From Brumicola pallidula DSM 14239 = ACAM 615 (GTDB taxonomy: Bacteria > Pseudomonadota > Gammaproteobacteria > Enterobacterales > Alteromonadaceae), in contig NZ_KE386818.1 of assembly GCF_000428905.1 (NCBI RefSeq), forward strand, positions 30,950 through 94,949: a stretch of DNA of 64,000 bases. Direction: 5' to 3'. The position numbers and the translations under genes are program-made. Position 1 is the first letter of the stretch, and each line of letters opens with the position of its first letter. Below the pieces are notes generated by a model. It saw only the letters and a program-made list of their open reading frames with translations, did not search any database and was not told where the DNA came from. Of this stretch, positions 55,666-64,000 are shown in pieces.

Positions 55666-56373
55666 TTATTTTAAATGTCGACCACCATCTAAATGCAATG
55701 TCTGACCGGTTGTATAATCGCTGCTAAGCAAATAATTAACAGCCTTTACTGCTTCTTGCGCGCCTGGGCAAATTTCAAGTAAGGATTTTTTAAGTGCTTT
55801 TTCACGATAAGCGGCTGAGTCATCGTCATTAAACATGAGCAACGCAGGCGCGATGCTGTTTACTTTTACCTTTGGCGCTAGCAGTGCACTAAAAGACAAC
55901 GTAAGATTATGCAGAGCGGCTTTGCTGGCCGCATATGCAATATGTTTTTTACTGCCCTTGACTTGCACATAGTCGGTCATGTGAATAATATCGCTCACAA
56001 TATCATTCGCTGACAGCATATCTTGAAATGCTAAATTTAATTGATAAGGCGCATTTGCGTGCACTTGCATCATTTTTTGAAATAGTGTGTTGTAATCTTC
56101 AGTGTCGGCTTCTTGATCCCAATCTGATGCGTTGTGGATAAGCGCACGTAATGACTTGGTGTGACTTTTTATATCTGAGATAAGCTTTGATAAACCATCT
56201 TGAGTTGAAAAGTCAGCTTGTATTAATATTGCACCTAATGCTGTTAATTCATCTACTGAGGGCTTTTTTGTTCTATATGTTACAATCACTTTATAGTGCT
56301 GAGCTAATAAATCTTTTGCTATTGCCAAGCCTAGGCGTTGGGTGCCACCTGTAATGAGTATGGGTGAAGTCAT
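55666..56373 (-). CDS. folM: Dihydromonapterin/dihydrofolate reductase FolM (SDR family)
   Basis: A 235-residue short-chain dehydrogenase. Cofactor loop TGGTQRLG (the Arg after the glycines favours NADPH), NAS in IHNASDW, and YAASKAALHNLTLSF with catalytic Tyr and Lys. Sequence details fit FolM, which in E. coli reduces dihydromonapterin to the tetrahydro form. It lies divergent to folE with 191 bases between, which supports a pterin role. A related pteridine reductase function cannot be excluded. Confidence 0.85.
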   Translation of the reverse strand: MTSPILITGGTQRLGLAIAKDLLAQHYKVIVTYRTKKPSVDELTALGAILIQADFSTQDGLSKLISDIKSHTKSLRALIHNASDWDQEADTEDYNTLFQKMMQVHANAPYQLNLAFQDMLSANDIVSDIIHMTDYVQVKGSKKHIAYAASKAALHNLTLSFSALLAPKVKVNSIAPALLMFNDDDSAAYREKALKKSLLEICPGAQEAVKAVNYLLSSDYTTGQTLHLDGGRHLK

Positions 56374-56564
56374 GAAAAAACCGAGTCCTTTTGGTATGCG
56401 TTATTGATAGGTCAGTGAATCGAAGCTTAGAGGATATACGTTGCTTTTCTTAAATTCGAACAAAATTAACTTTTTTTGAAAAATTTAAGGAACAAAGGTG
56501 AAAAAGTAAACCTTTCTGACAATGTGTTACGTACTACTTTATACATAATTAAACGGAAGACCAA

Positions 56565-57266
56565 ATGTTAGCAAATGAAGCTATAAAAATTCGCGGAGCG
56601 GCTGTACCTTCAATTTCAGCTGAAGCGACTATTGTCCGACGAGCATTGGAAGCCAAGGGTCTTGAAACGCCGATGGCCGAAAACGGGTTAAGTAACGAAG
56701 AGAAAAGAATAAGAATTCAAGGAGCAATGCGAGTTGTAATGGAAACTCTTGGGCTAGATCTAAATGATGATAGCTTGCAAGACACGCCAAATCGCATCGC
56801 CAAAATGTACGTGAACGAAATCTTTTCTGGCCTGGATTACCATGCATTTCCGAAAATAACTCAAATTGAAAACAAAATGAGCATTGACCAACCTGTGCAG
56901 GTGACCGACATCAGTCTGACCAGCACTTGCGAACATCATTTTGTTACAATTGATGGTACCGCTACAGTGTCTTATATACCGAAGGACACAGTACTCGGGT
57001 TGTCGAAGATAAATCGTTTAGTCGGTTTTTTTGCGCAACGCCCGCAGGTGCAAGAAAGACTTACCCAGCAAGTAATGGTGGCCATCCAAGCTTTGACCGG
57101 AACAGATGATGTTGCGGTTAGTATTAATGCAACGCATTACTGTGTTAAAGCTAGAGGTATTAGAGATAGCCAGTCTTATACCAAAACGAGTTCGTTAGGA
57201 GGGGCATTTAGCAGCAACCCAGACTTGCGTCGAGAGTTCTATAATAGTACTCAGAGCAAGGGTTGA
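56565..57266 (+). CDS. folE: GTP cyclohydrolase I FolE
   Basis: A 233-residue enzyme that opens GTP to 7,8-dihydroneopterin triphosphate, the first step of folate and pterin synthesis. Very close to E. coli Fol[21 protein letters not shown], the zinc and catalytic motif [20 protein letters not shown]-type [20 protein letters not shown], and [17 protein letters not shown] precedes ATG 56565. A strong hairpin terminator follows. Pairing with folM suggests tetrahydromonapterin production as well as folate. Confidence 0.97.
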   Translation: MLANEAIKIRGAAVPSISAEATIVRRALEAKGLETPMAENGLSNEEKRIRIQGAMRVVMETLGLDLNDDSLQDTPNRIAKMYVNEIFSGLDYHAFPKITQIENKMSIDQPVQVTDISLTSTCEHHFVTIDGTATVSYIPKDTVLGLSKINRLVGFFAQRPQVQERLTQQVMVAIQALTGTDDVAVSINATHYCVKARGIRDSQSYTKTSSLGGAFSSNPDLRREFYNSTQSKG

Positions 57267-57297
57267 GTAAGTCTTAATGTAGAATGTATTTGGATAA

Positions 57298-57329
57298 AAA
57301 CCCAAAGTAGTTGCTTTGGGTTTTTTTTT
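57298..57329 (+). terminator. Terminator after folE
   Basis: CCCAAAG (57301-57307) pairs with CTTTGGG (57314-57320), extended by flanking A and T bases, followed by a nine-T run. A strong intrinsic terminator. Confidence 0.9.
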
Positions 57330-57652
57330 GAATGAAGAATATGCACAAATTACTATGTTATTAAATGAAACCGAGTTTGCCTGTCACCTGTTTAGACGAG
57401 TTTTTGAACATCAAAAAAGGCATTCTCTCCCAGCATGTTCTTAATGTCCTTACCTCACTGCACAATGACCGTTAGCAATTATAACGCTCCGGCACCATTC
57501 GGTACGTTTAGTGTGTATATTCATATCATTTTTAAACTCGCATTGTTTACAAACATTCCTCTATTCGCAGATTTAATTAATGTGTATCCAGCTTTGCAAT
57601 ATATAAATTCATATCGTCACAATCGCGTTTTGAATCTGACGTGTTAACAGAA
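57330..57652. other. Gap between folE and the amylase gene
   Basis: About 320 bases. A 70-codon frame at 57435-57647 has no ribosome site, no family resemblance and no coding character, so I do not call it a gene. No RNA or repeat is seen. Confidence 0.5.
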
Positions 57653-59719
57653 TTAGAATGCGAAGCGTTTGCTCATTTCATTGCCAACCCCATCACGCAC
57701 AACCACTTTGAGTTCTTTCATGGATTGTGTGGCTTCAGGCATTACAACCGCTCTATATGGCTGCGTATTATCCGTTGCAATAAATGTCTCACGGTCTTCC
57801 TTATCGATTAAGTAAAAATCAACTTCGGAGAATGGCAGTGCTTTTTGTTCGCCAAATATTAAATTTACAGGAACGAATAAACGATCGTTGTCTATATATG
57901 TACGAGGCATAACAATATCAAAAATTTCACTACCTTTATGTATTTGCTCAGCTTTTAGTAATACAAAACTCAGGGGCTCTAAGGTAGTCGTTAATTGGCC
58001 CTGTTGTACTTTTGCATTGTTACCAAAAACGCTAGAGTAACTTAGTGAATCTACTTTTATTGATACCTTTCGTGTTTGCATGCCTATGTTAAAAATAGCC
58101 AAATATTCAATTTTTTCATTAGTGTCGATACGTGAAAATGCAATAATTCTATTAACGTTATCAATTAGTCTGTTCTGGTGAACGCCGGTTCGTAATGCTT
58201 GGTGGTCTGCTCGTAATTTCGCAAATTTTTGCAGTGACTGGTAAATGGGGTGCTTTTGATTAAAGTTATCGTCCGCTGTAGTTTGGCGTGTACCAATAAG
58301 TGCGTTGTCATTATAAACATCTACTAATGAAGGGTCCATGTCTTCGCGCGCATCTACATCACCGCCATCGCCAGTAAAACCTTGCTCGTCACCGTAATAG
58401 ACTACAGGAATACCGCGCGACATATACATAAATGCATGACCGAGCACACTTCGCTGTAGTTTTTCAGCTTCTGAAATATTTTTAAAACCTTGGTTTATAA
58501 ACCAACCCACACGGCCAGCATCGTGGTTGCTTAAAAAATTCATGAGTAAATCGGGTGCTGAATCGGCATCTCGGTAGTAGTCATCGTTGTCGAATAACTG
58601 ACCTAATCGGTTTACGTCTTTATTCTCAAACAGGCTGTCTTTCACATTAAAGTGAAAGCCAAAATCAAGGACTGAAGGCAGTTTACCTGCGGTCGTGAAT
58701 TTGCTGAGTACCGCTGGATTGCCATCATAAACTTCTCCGAATATGTGAAAGTTAGGGATACCCACCGTTTTAGCGTGAGCAATAATTGCAGGCCCAAAGC
58801 TCTGCCAAAAGCCTAAATCAACATGTTTTACAGTGTCAATTCTGAATCCGTCTGGTTTAAATTCATCAATAATATTTTTGAAGATTTGAGTCATACCAGC
58901 AACAACTTTAGGGTCAGAGGTTTTTAAGTCATCAAGTCCAGCAAAGTCACCATTAATGGCACTTTCTCCTTGCCAAAAACTGTCTCCTTGATTGTTGTAA
59001 TAACTTGGATCGTTTAGCCACGCTGGAAATTTAACCGCTTTTTGTGAATCAAGCAGAAAAGGTGTATAGGTATCGCCATTTGCGACTTGTTCAGTGCTTT
59101 TATATTCACAGCCAGGCTGAGTTTTAATAAAAGTACCATCTGGATTGTGGCATTCTTTATATCTGATAACATCGGCTGTATGGTTAGTGATAATGTCAAA
59201 AAATACTTTAATACCACGTGCATGAGCGGCATCAATTAAACTACGTAAATCTTCATTTGTACCAAAATGAGGATCAATTTCTGTAAAGTCGATAACCCAG
59301 TATCCATGGTGTCCGAAGCCGTCGCTTTGAATTGCACGGTTGCGTAATAGAGGCGTCATCCAAATAGCGGTTACACCCATGTTTTGGATATAGTCCAATT
59401 TAGTTTCAACACCTAGAATATCGCCGCCGTGAAATGCCCATTTGGAGGTTTTATCTAGTCCACCAAAAGAAATAGGACGGTTAGGGTCGCCATTATCATT
59501 ATTCGGATTTGCATTATGAAAACGGTCGGGCATTAAAAAGTAAAAGATATCGTCTTTTACATCTCTAGTTAAGTAGTCAGCATTCTCATTAATAACGATA
59601 GGATCAACGCTTTTTGCAGACGTCGACGCTTGCTGCGAGCAAGCACCTAACGAAAGGAGTAATGAACTCAACATCAGTATTCTTACTATTTGATGACTAG
59701 CCGAACTGCGTATTCCCAT
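57653..59719 (-). CDS. GH13 alpha-amylase family lipoprotein
   Basis: A 688-residue glycoside hydrolase anchored by a lipoprotein signal (LSSLLLSLGAC, Cys about 27). The GH13 barrel carries its four regions: DIITNH (about 175-180), GFRIDTVKHV with nucleophile D295, FGEVYD with acid/base E329, and FLSNHD with D400. A C-terminal beta domain (about 510-688) follows. Periplasmic or surface-bound, it should degrade alpha-glucans such as starch, glycogen or pullulan. It has no neighbouring sugar transporter, so it is not in a full utilisation locus here. Confidence 0.93.
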   Translation of the reverse strand: MGIRSSASHQIVRILMLSSLLLSLGACSQQASTSAKSVDPIVINENADYLTRDVKDDIFYFLMPDRFHNANPNNDNGDPNRPISFGGLDKTSKWAFHGGDILGVETKLDYIQNMGVTAIWMTPLLRNRAIQSDGFGHHGYWVIDFTEIDPHFGTNEDLRSLIDAAHARGIKVFFDIITNHTADVIRYKECHNPDGTFIKTQPGCEYKSTEQVANGDTYTPFLLDSQKAVKFPAWLNDPSYYNNQGDSFWQGESAINGDFAGLDDLKTSDPKVVAGMTQIFKNIIDEFKPDGFRIDTVKHVDLGFWQSFGPAIIAHAKTVGIPNFHIFGEVYDGNPAVLSKFTTAGKLPSVLDFGFHFNVKDSLFENKDVNRLGQLFDNDDYYRDADSAPDLLMNFLSNHDAGRVGWFINQGFKNISEAEKLQRSVLGHAFMYMSRGIPVVYYGDEQGFTGDGGDVDAREDMDPSLVDVYNDNALIGTRQTTADDNFNQKHPIYQSLQKFAKLRADHQALRTGVHQNRLIDNVNRIIAFSRIDTNEKIEYLAIFNIGMQTRKVSIKVDSLSYSSVFGNNAKVQQGQLTTTLEPLSFVLLKAEQIHKGSEIFDIVMPRTYIDNDRLFVPVNLIFGEQKALPFSEVDFYLIDKEDRETFIATDNTQPYRAVVMPEATQSMKELKVVVRDGVGNEMSKRFAF

Positions 59720-59798
59720 ATCAATGTTTCTTCCGTATCGTTATTTCCAATTATATAAAGTGTGACTGATTTACTTTTTCTGTAAACCCACTGCGTGT

Positions 59799-60770
59799 TT
59801 AAGGAACTTCTTGCCCGCGTGCAGTTTCGAGTAACAAATACCAATCTTCTCTGGATAAATTCACTTTGCTCGCTTGCTCGCACTCCACAATTCTCTTTAC
59901 ATTAGTGGTACCAATCACGGGTTGAATATTGACCGGATGTTTCAATAACCAAGCCAGTAATATTGCGTTTGGATTACTTGAATAACGATTGCCAAGCTGA
60001 GCCAATAATTTTGTTGTTGCCAGTTCAGTTAGTGTTGGCTTGTCACTCGGATTTCCTGTGAAAATACCTTTTGCAAGTGGCGACCATGCTTGCAACTGTA
60101 TATTTTGTTGCTCACAAAATTCCATTGTTCCGCGCGGAAATCCGCTGTTGCAACCTTCTTTCATGTTGGTCGTTATACTTTCTTCAACAAAGTCGGCGTG
60201 CTGCAAGCTCATTTGTAATTGATTCGCAATAATAGGAAACGAGATTGCTGACTGCAGCCAGGCGATTTGACCTGCGTGCATATTCGAAACCGCCAAGTGG
60301 GAAAACTTACCCTGTTTGTGCAGTTTTTCCAACGCGACCGCTGAATCGTCAAGATCCATCAAGGGATCGGGACGGTGCAGAAATAAAATATCGACATTTT
60401 CGGAGTTCAAGCGCTGCAAACTACTATTTAGTGCTGAGGTTATCCATTCGGGCGACAAATCATATTGTTTTACTTCATGTGTTGGGGATAGCTTAATGCC
60501 AACTTTGGTTTGAAGCACCATATTTTTACGTAAAGAAGGTGTTGATTTTAGTACTTTACCAAACACTTCTTCAGCTTTGCCGAAGGTGTAAATATCGGCT
60601 AAATCAAATGTATTTATTTTATTTTCAAGGCACGTTTCAATAATTTTCTGTGCTTGTTTTACGTCTTTTTCTTGTGCGGGAGTATCATTCCAACCGCCAC
60701 CTAATCCCATGCAACCATAAACTAATTGGCTAGCGTGAGGGTAATAGTCGTGAATAGGGATCTCAGTCAT
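59799..60770 (-). CDS. Aldo/keto reductase
   Basis: A 323-residue NADPH-dependent oxidoreductase of the YdhF-like aldo/keto reductase group. The catalytic set is visible: D and Y in FDLADIYTFGKAE, K in LQTKVGI and H in LFLHRPDP. Cofactor-binding WSPLAKGIF and late VIGTTNVKRI match the family. Substrate unknown. It lies 79 bases from the amylase start on the same strand and may be co-transcribed with it. Confidence 0.92.
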   Translation of the reverse strand: MTEIPIHDYYPHASQLVYGCMGLGGGWNDTPAQEKDVKQAQKIIETCLENKINTFDLADIYTFGKAEEVFGKVLKSTPSLRKNMVLQTKVGIKLSPTHEVKQYDLSPEWITSALNSSLQRLNSENVDILFLHRPDPLMDLDDSAVALEKLHKQGKFSHLAVSNMHAGQIAWLQSAISFPIIANQLQMSLQHADFVEESITTNMKEGCNSGFPRGTMEFCEQQNIQLQAWSPLAKGIFTGNPSDKPTLTELATTKLLAQLGNRYSSNPNAILLAWLLKHPVNIQPVIGTTNVKRIVECEQASKVNLSREDWYLLLETARGQEVP

Positions 60771-61182
60771 TTTGTAAATCTCTGCAAGTCGTTAAATAAA
60801 TGTAACAGCAATCCGCTAATGCTTACAAATGAATACGTATGGTTAAGCATGTTTTCATCATTTGGCGGTTATCGCTATAAAATAGTTGTAGTTTAGAGAT
60901 TCGGGATAAATTAGCAAAGATTAAGTGCTGAAAAAGCAAAGAAGTGATTTTTTTGGTGGCTATGGCATGAATCTATAACGAAATGCTTGTTTAGTATTAA
61001 ATCGATAGAAAAAATTGATTTTGAACACTTAAAACGTAATTTTTTAGTCAATATTCTGATAAATATAATAAAAATGAAATAATTTATAGTAGTCTAGGGT
61101 CTGTAGTAGGAAGGTCAAAAAAATGAATAAATCAAAAAGTGGTAGCAAGCAATGTTAAGAACTAAAAAGTGAAAGGGACAAC
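60771..61182. other. AT-rich divergent region with a short leader-like frame
   Basis: About 410 bases between the divergent aldo/keto reductase and DinB-like genes. It is very AT-rich. The only notable item is an 11-codon frame at 61123-61158 behind GGAAGG (listed separately). No RNA gene or strong terminator is seen. Confidence 0.5.
61123..61158 (+). CDS. Possible 11-residue leader peptide
   Basis: ATG at 61123 follows GGAAGG at workable spacing and encodes MNKSKSGSKQC before TAA, ending 24 bases before the DinB-like gene. Short frames with a ribosome site can be leaders that couple or regulate the next gene. No repeated codons suggest a classical attenuator. Confidence 0.25.
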   Translation: MNKSKSGSKQC

Positions 61183-61689
61183 ATGTCAAATAGTTATGTA
61201 GATGTAATAGAGCAAGCAATTAGTGTGCTTGATGACATCAGTCTAGCCGATTACCAAGAAGTATTGGCTCCTCATTTTTCAAGCAGCATTGGGGCTCATA
61301 TACGCCATATTGTGGATCATTTTCTTGCGTTAAAACAGGCAAGCACGAGCGGCGAAATTAACTATAATAAGCGAAACCGACATGGAGATGTTGAACAATT
61401 TCCGCATTCAGCTATTGCAACATGTGAAAGCATAACGGTATGGTTAAACGAGACTTGTAGTACTCAGTTATTGAATAAACGCGTTTTAGTCACCACGGAC
61501 ATAGATATGAGTCACACCAAAGCCGCAACGTGTGAGTCAACACTAGAGCGGGAACTTGTATTTGTAGCGAGCCATGCGATCCACCATTATGCACTTATTC
61601 GCATTATTCGAAATATGCAAGGCAAAGCCTTACCTGAATTTTTTGGTTACGCGCCTTCCACTATCTCGTACATAACCCGTTCAGCATAA
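61183..61689 (+). CDS. DinB-like four-helix protein
   Basis: A 168-residue protein of the DinB/YfiT-like superfamily, four-helix bundles that bind a metal through three histidines. Candidate ligands are in IGAHIRHIVDHFLAL and VASHAIHHYALIRI. Members include thiol S-transferases and damage-inducible proteins of unknown activity. AAAGGGA lies at good spacing before the ATG. The PhnA-like gene follows after 77 bases in the same direction. Confidence 0.82.
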   Translation: MSNSYVDVIEQAISVLDDISLADYQEVLAPHFSSSIGAHIRHIVDHFLALKQASTSGEINYNKRNRHGDVEQFPHSAIATCESITVWLNETCSTQLLNKRVLVTTDIDMSHTKAATCESTLERELVFVASHAIHHYALIRIIRNMQGKALPEFFGYAPSTISYITRSA

Positions 61690-61766
61690 ATTGTTTTAAA
61701 TCCACATTATTTTTGTGTGTTTGCGTGTTATTATGCGCTCAAGCGCACTCAATTCAGTTTTAATAT

Positions 61767-62330
61767 ATGTCTATAGAAACCACCTTATACAGTCGTAGTA
61801 ATAACAAATGCGAGCTTTGTACCAGCACCGAAAATTTATCTGTTTATTCACTACCGCATTCACCCAATGAAACCCCTAATTGCGCTGTTTTAGTCTGCGC
61901 TACGTGTTCTGATCAATTACAAGATAATACTGAATTAGATGTTAGCCATTGGCGTTGCCTAAATGATTCGATGTGGTCGTTGGTTCCCGCGGTGCAAGTA
62001 TTGGCCTATCGTTTACTACATAGATGCAGCACTGAATCTTGGGCGCAAGATGCACTAGATATGCTATATATGGATGAAGAAACTAAAGCATGGGGCGATG
62101 CGGGCGTAGCGGAAGACCATGAGCCAACACTTGACGTCAATGGAGTGGCCCTAGTTGCGGGTGATGCCGTTACTATTATCAAAGACTTAGATGTAAAAGG
62201 AGCTAATTTTACCGCTAAACGAGGCACTCCTGTGCGAAACATTGGCTTGAGCGACAATCCTTTGCATATTGAAGGTAAAGTAAATGGCCAGAGAATTGTC
62301 ATTATCTCGGCTTACACTAAAAAGAACTAA
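61767..62330 (+). CDS. PhnA-domain (YjdM-like) zinc-ribbon protein
   Basis: A 187-residue protein. N-terminal zinc ribbon CELCTSTENLSVY and CATCSDQL, and C-terminal PhnA domain with DVNGVALVAGDAVTIIKDLD, VKGANFTAKRGTPVRNI and IEGKVNGQRIVI. Despite the historical name, YjdM/PhnA does not by itself cleave phosphonates in E. coli, so its job is uncertain. The middle (about 60-110) is longer than in E. coli YjdM (111 residues). Confidence 0.88.
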   Translation: MSIETTLYSRSNNKCELCTSTENLSVYSLPHSPNETPNCAVLVCATCSDQLQDNTELDVSHWRCLNDSMWSLVPAVQVLAYRLLHRCSTESWAQDALDMLYMDEETKAWGDAGVAEDHEPTLDVNGVALVAGDAVTIIKDLDVKGANFTAKRGTPVRNIGLSDNPLHIEGKVNGQRIVIISAYTKKN

Positions 62331-62408
62331 TGTTGTTCTTTGCATCATTTGATAAATATACACCAAGAGTAAGGTTCTTAATACGTTGACAAGAATCTAG
62401 TATAATAT

Positions 62409-64000
62409 TCAGCATGATGAATTGGCGTCCCAATCACGATAAGCCTTATAGTCTTGGCCAACGTACAGTTTTAATAACTTCTCTGGCGCACTGGGGAAAT
62501 GTACACTCAGCAGCAACCCGGGGGTGTGATTGAAACTCTTATCTATGCCCAATGCATGAAATCTAGCGCCCATTTTAAGATATTGACGCGCCAAAACAGG
62601 AATGTCTTTGCCATCCTCTTCAATACTTGTTAAAAATGCAGTGAAATGGTCTCGTAAATTGATTTTTTGAGCTAACTCGTCTATTTCTGCATGTGTATCA
62701 AATTCAAATGAATTGACCGGTTCAACCTGTGAGGCACTTTGTGCATCTATTAAGCCTTGTGCAATTAGCTTCACGCTGCGTGGGTCGAATAACTTGCTAA
62801 TTGATACCGTTCCATAAAGGGTTCGGTATTGTGGAAACTTAGCTGCAAGTCTCCCTATACCTTTCCAAAGTAACAACAGACCTTGATATGAGCCTTGCAT
62901 TTCAGGGATTAAAAATGACCGGCCCATTTCCATGCAAGGACCTTGTTGGTTTGCAAAGTTGGATTTAAAATTAAACATTTTTTGCAAATATAAACCTTCT
63001 GGGCCCTGTTTTTGCGTCAATGTGTCAGTAAATCCTATTCGATAAGCCCCTATTATTTTTTTACTCACATTTCTCACGATAAAAAGGTGGGTGTAGGTTG
63101 CGTCAAATTTATCTGTATCTAAGGACTGACCGCTACCTTCGTTGTGCATTCGAAAAACAATTTCACGCAATCGAGCAATCTCCCGAACAACCAAGGGAAG
63201 CTGTGACTGGTAGCCGAAGTAGACCGAATAATCTTTATTTTTAAGTAATAATTGATCGCTAGGCAGAGCTTCAATTTCAACGACTAATTGCGCCGATTCA
63301 ATTTCTTTAATAATAGGTAATTGTTCGGTTACGTTGTCCCTAGGCCATTGATATCGCCAGCGTTGCTCTTGAGCGTAACTTAATGCTCTGCATAACATCG
63401 CTTTTTCGCTATGACTAAGTTGTTTGTCAAAGTGCTTGTGCTGAATAGGATTGCCAGTATTGATGACAATTTTAGCACCGGTTTTATTTAGTAATTGGTG
63501 TCCTAACAAAAGCATTCTTAATTTAAAATACACTTTTTCAATGCGATAGAAACTAGCACTATTTTTACCATTGACAAAAATCGGGACGTATTGACACTTA
63601 TCGATGCTTACCAAGCGACCAACCAGTTTATTCCAAATGTGCTCGCTTATACCTGACTTGGCCTTTTGATAATAAGAAACTTTACCTGCAGGGAAAATGA
63701 GTAGGGCGCCCTGAGATTCAACGTGTTTGACGCATTGACGTAATGAAGGTCCGTTTTTTGGATCGTTGGGTGACAGGGGATTGGTAAAAATAAAGTACTC
63801 AGAAATTTCCTTAAAAATCCCCAGACCTCTGTTAGCTAACACCTTTAAGTCAGGTCGGACTTGGCCAATTTTGCGCGCTAATATAACACCTTCTATGCCA
63901 CCAAAAGGATGATTACTGGCAATCACTACGGGGCCACTTCTGGGAATTTTACCCTGTAATTCGGCGATACCATGAATATCTAATGCAAGTATTTGAATGA
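62409..64000 (-). CDS. Two-domain acyltransferase, OlsF-like (5' end outside window)
   Basis: The reading frame is open to the window edge with no start, so at least 530 residues are present and the N-terminus is missing. The first part is a PlsC-type acyltransferase (SNHPFGGIEG, then LLIFPAGKVSYYQ). The second, after about 240 residues, is a GNAT-type domain resembling OlsB (VVREIARLREIVFRMHNEGS, KIIGAYRIGFTD, MEMGRSFLIPEMQG). Fusions of O- and N-acyltransferases of this order include OlsF, which makes ornithine lipids, phosphorus-free membrane lipids, in some gammaproteobacteria. The activity is inferred from the domain pair. Confidence 0.82.
   Translation of the reverse strand, partial: IQILALDIHGIAELQGKIPRSGPVVIASNHPFGGIEGVILARKIGQVRPDLKVLANRGLGIFKEISEYFIFTNPLSPNDPKNGPSLRQCVKHVESQGALLIFPAGKVSYYQKAKSGISEHIWNKLVGRLVSIDKCQYVPIFVNGKNSASFYRIEKVYFKLRMLLLGHQLLNKTGAKIVINTGNPIQHKHFDKQLSHSEKAMLCRALSYAQEQRWRYQWPRDNVTEQLPIIKEIESAQLVVEIEALPSDQLLLKNKDYSVYFGYQSQLPLVVREIARLREIVFRMHNEGSGQSLDTDKFDATYTHLFIVRNVSKKIIGAYRIGFTDTLTQKQGPEGLYLQKMFNFKSNFANQQGPCMEMGRSFLIPEMQGSYQGLLLLWKGIGRLAAKFPQYRTLYGTVSISKLFDPRSVKLIAQGLIDAQSASQVEPVNSFEFDTHAEIDELAQKINLRDHFTAFLTSIEEDGKDIPVLARQYLKMGARFHALGIDKSFNHTPGLLLSVHFPSAPEKLLKLYVGQDYKAYRDWDANSSC

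Noticed and set aside
57435-57647. 70-codon frame after folE
   Set aside because: No ribosome site, composition like non-coding DNA, no recognisable protein.

Overview
The window looks like chromosomal DNA of a marine gammaproteobacterium of the order Alteromonadales (Alteromonadaceae: Glaciecola, Paraglaciecola or Alteromonas type). The evidence is an AT-leaning composition, the queG / nnr-tsaE-amiB-mutL-miaA-hfq-hflX-hflK-hflC block typical of gammaproteobacteria, an acnD/prpF-type methylcitrate operon under a GntR regulator, a GlyGly-CTERM exoprotein and a TonB-dependent receptor. I assign this from gene content and order only. I found no rRNA, tRNA, CRISPR array, insertion sequence or prophage.

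Layout. 1-343: 3' end of a repeat-bearing gene, then a terminator. 471-6828: a very large propeller hybrid histidine kinase whose stop overlaps the start of a receiver-GGDEF-EAL protein, a complete phosphorelay to c-di-GMP module. 6905-7768: yghU. 7981-14688 (minus): propionate (2-methylcitrate) operon gntR-prpB-prpC-acnD-prpF, with a readable promoter and two copies of a TTGTCGACAA operator. 14884-16784 (minus): OmpA-like porin and zur. 17014-19007: nudC and hemE. 19094-30580: queG (minus), then the conserved nnr to hflC block, closed by a strong terminator. 30877-34211: AbgT-type transporter, hemH, DUF4112 protein. 34270-36787: TonB-dependent receptor with a possible Fur box, and a divergent small lipoprotein. 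37061-41671: 1536-residue GlyGly-CTERM exoprotein. 41746-46882: DUF2237, ubiG-like methyltransferase, GST, a gene remnant, a serine-hydrolase lipoprotein, and a YtrA-type regulator with a membrane protein. 47025-53485: small membrane protein, then the four-gene ligase module (ATP-dependent ligase and exonuclease leftward; Lhr-Core helicase and PdeM nuclease rightward). 53510-57266: aguA-aguB (agmatine to putrescine), folM and folE. 57653-64000: GH13 amylase lipoprotein, aldo/keto reductase, DinB-like and PhnA-like proteins, and a two-domain acyltransferase cut by the window end.

Most genes are ordinary core metabolism and maintenance. The parts most worth a second look are the propeller kinase/c-di-GMP pair, the divergent ligase repair module, the prp operator/promoter architecture, the YtrA-membrane protein pair with an upstream dyad, the three hairpins ahead of hemH, the ATCATGTGA motif cluster beside an oxidoreductase gene remnant, and the OlsF-like acyltransferase fusion. 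I did not find a clearly new multi-gene system; the YtrA pair is the nearest to an uncharacterised unit.
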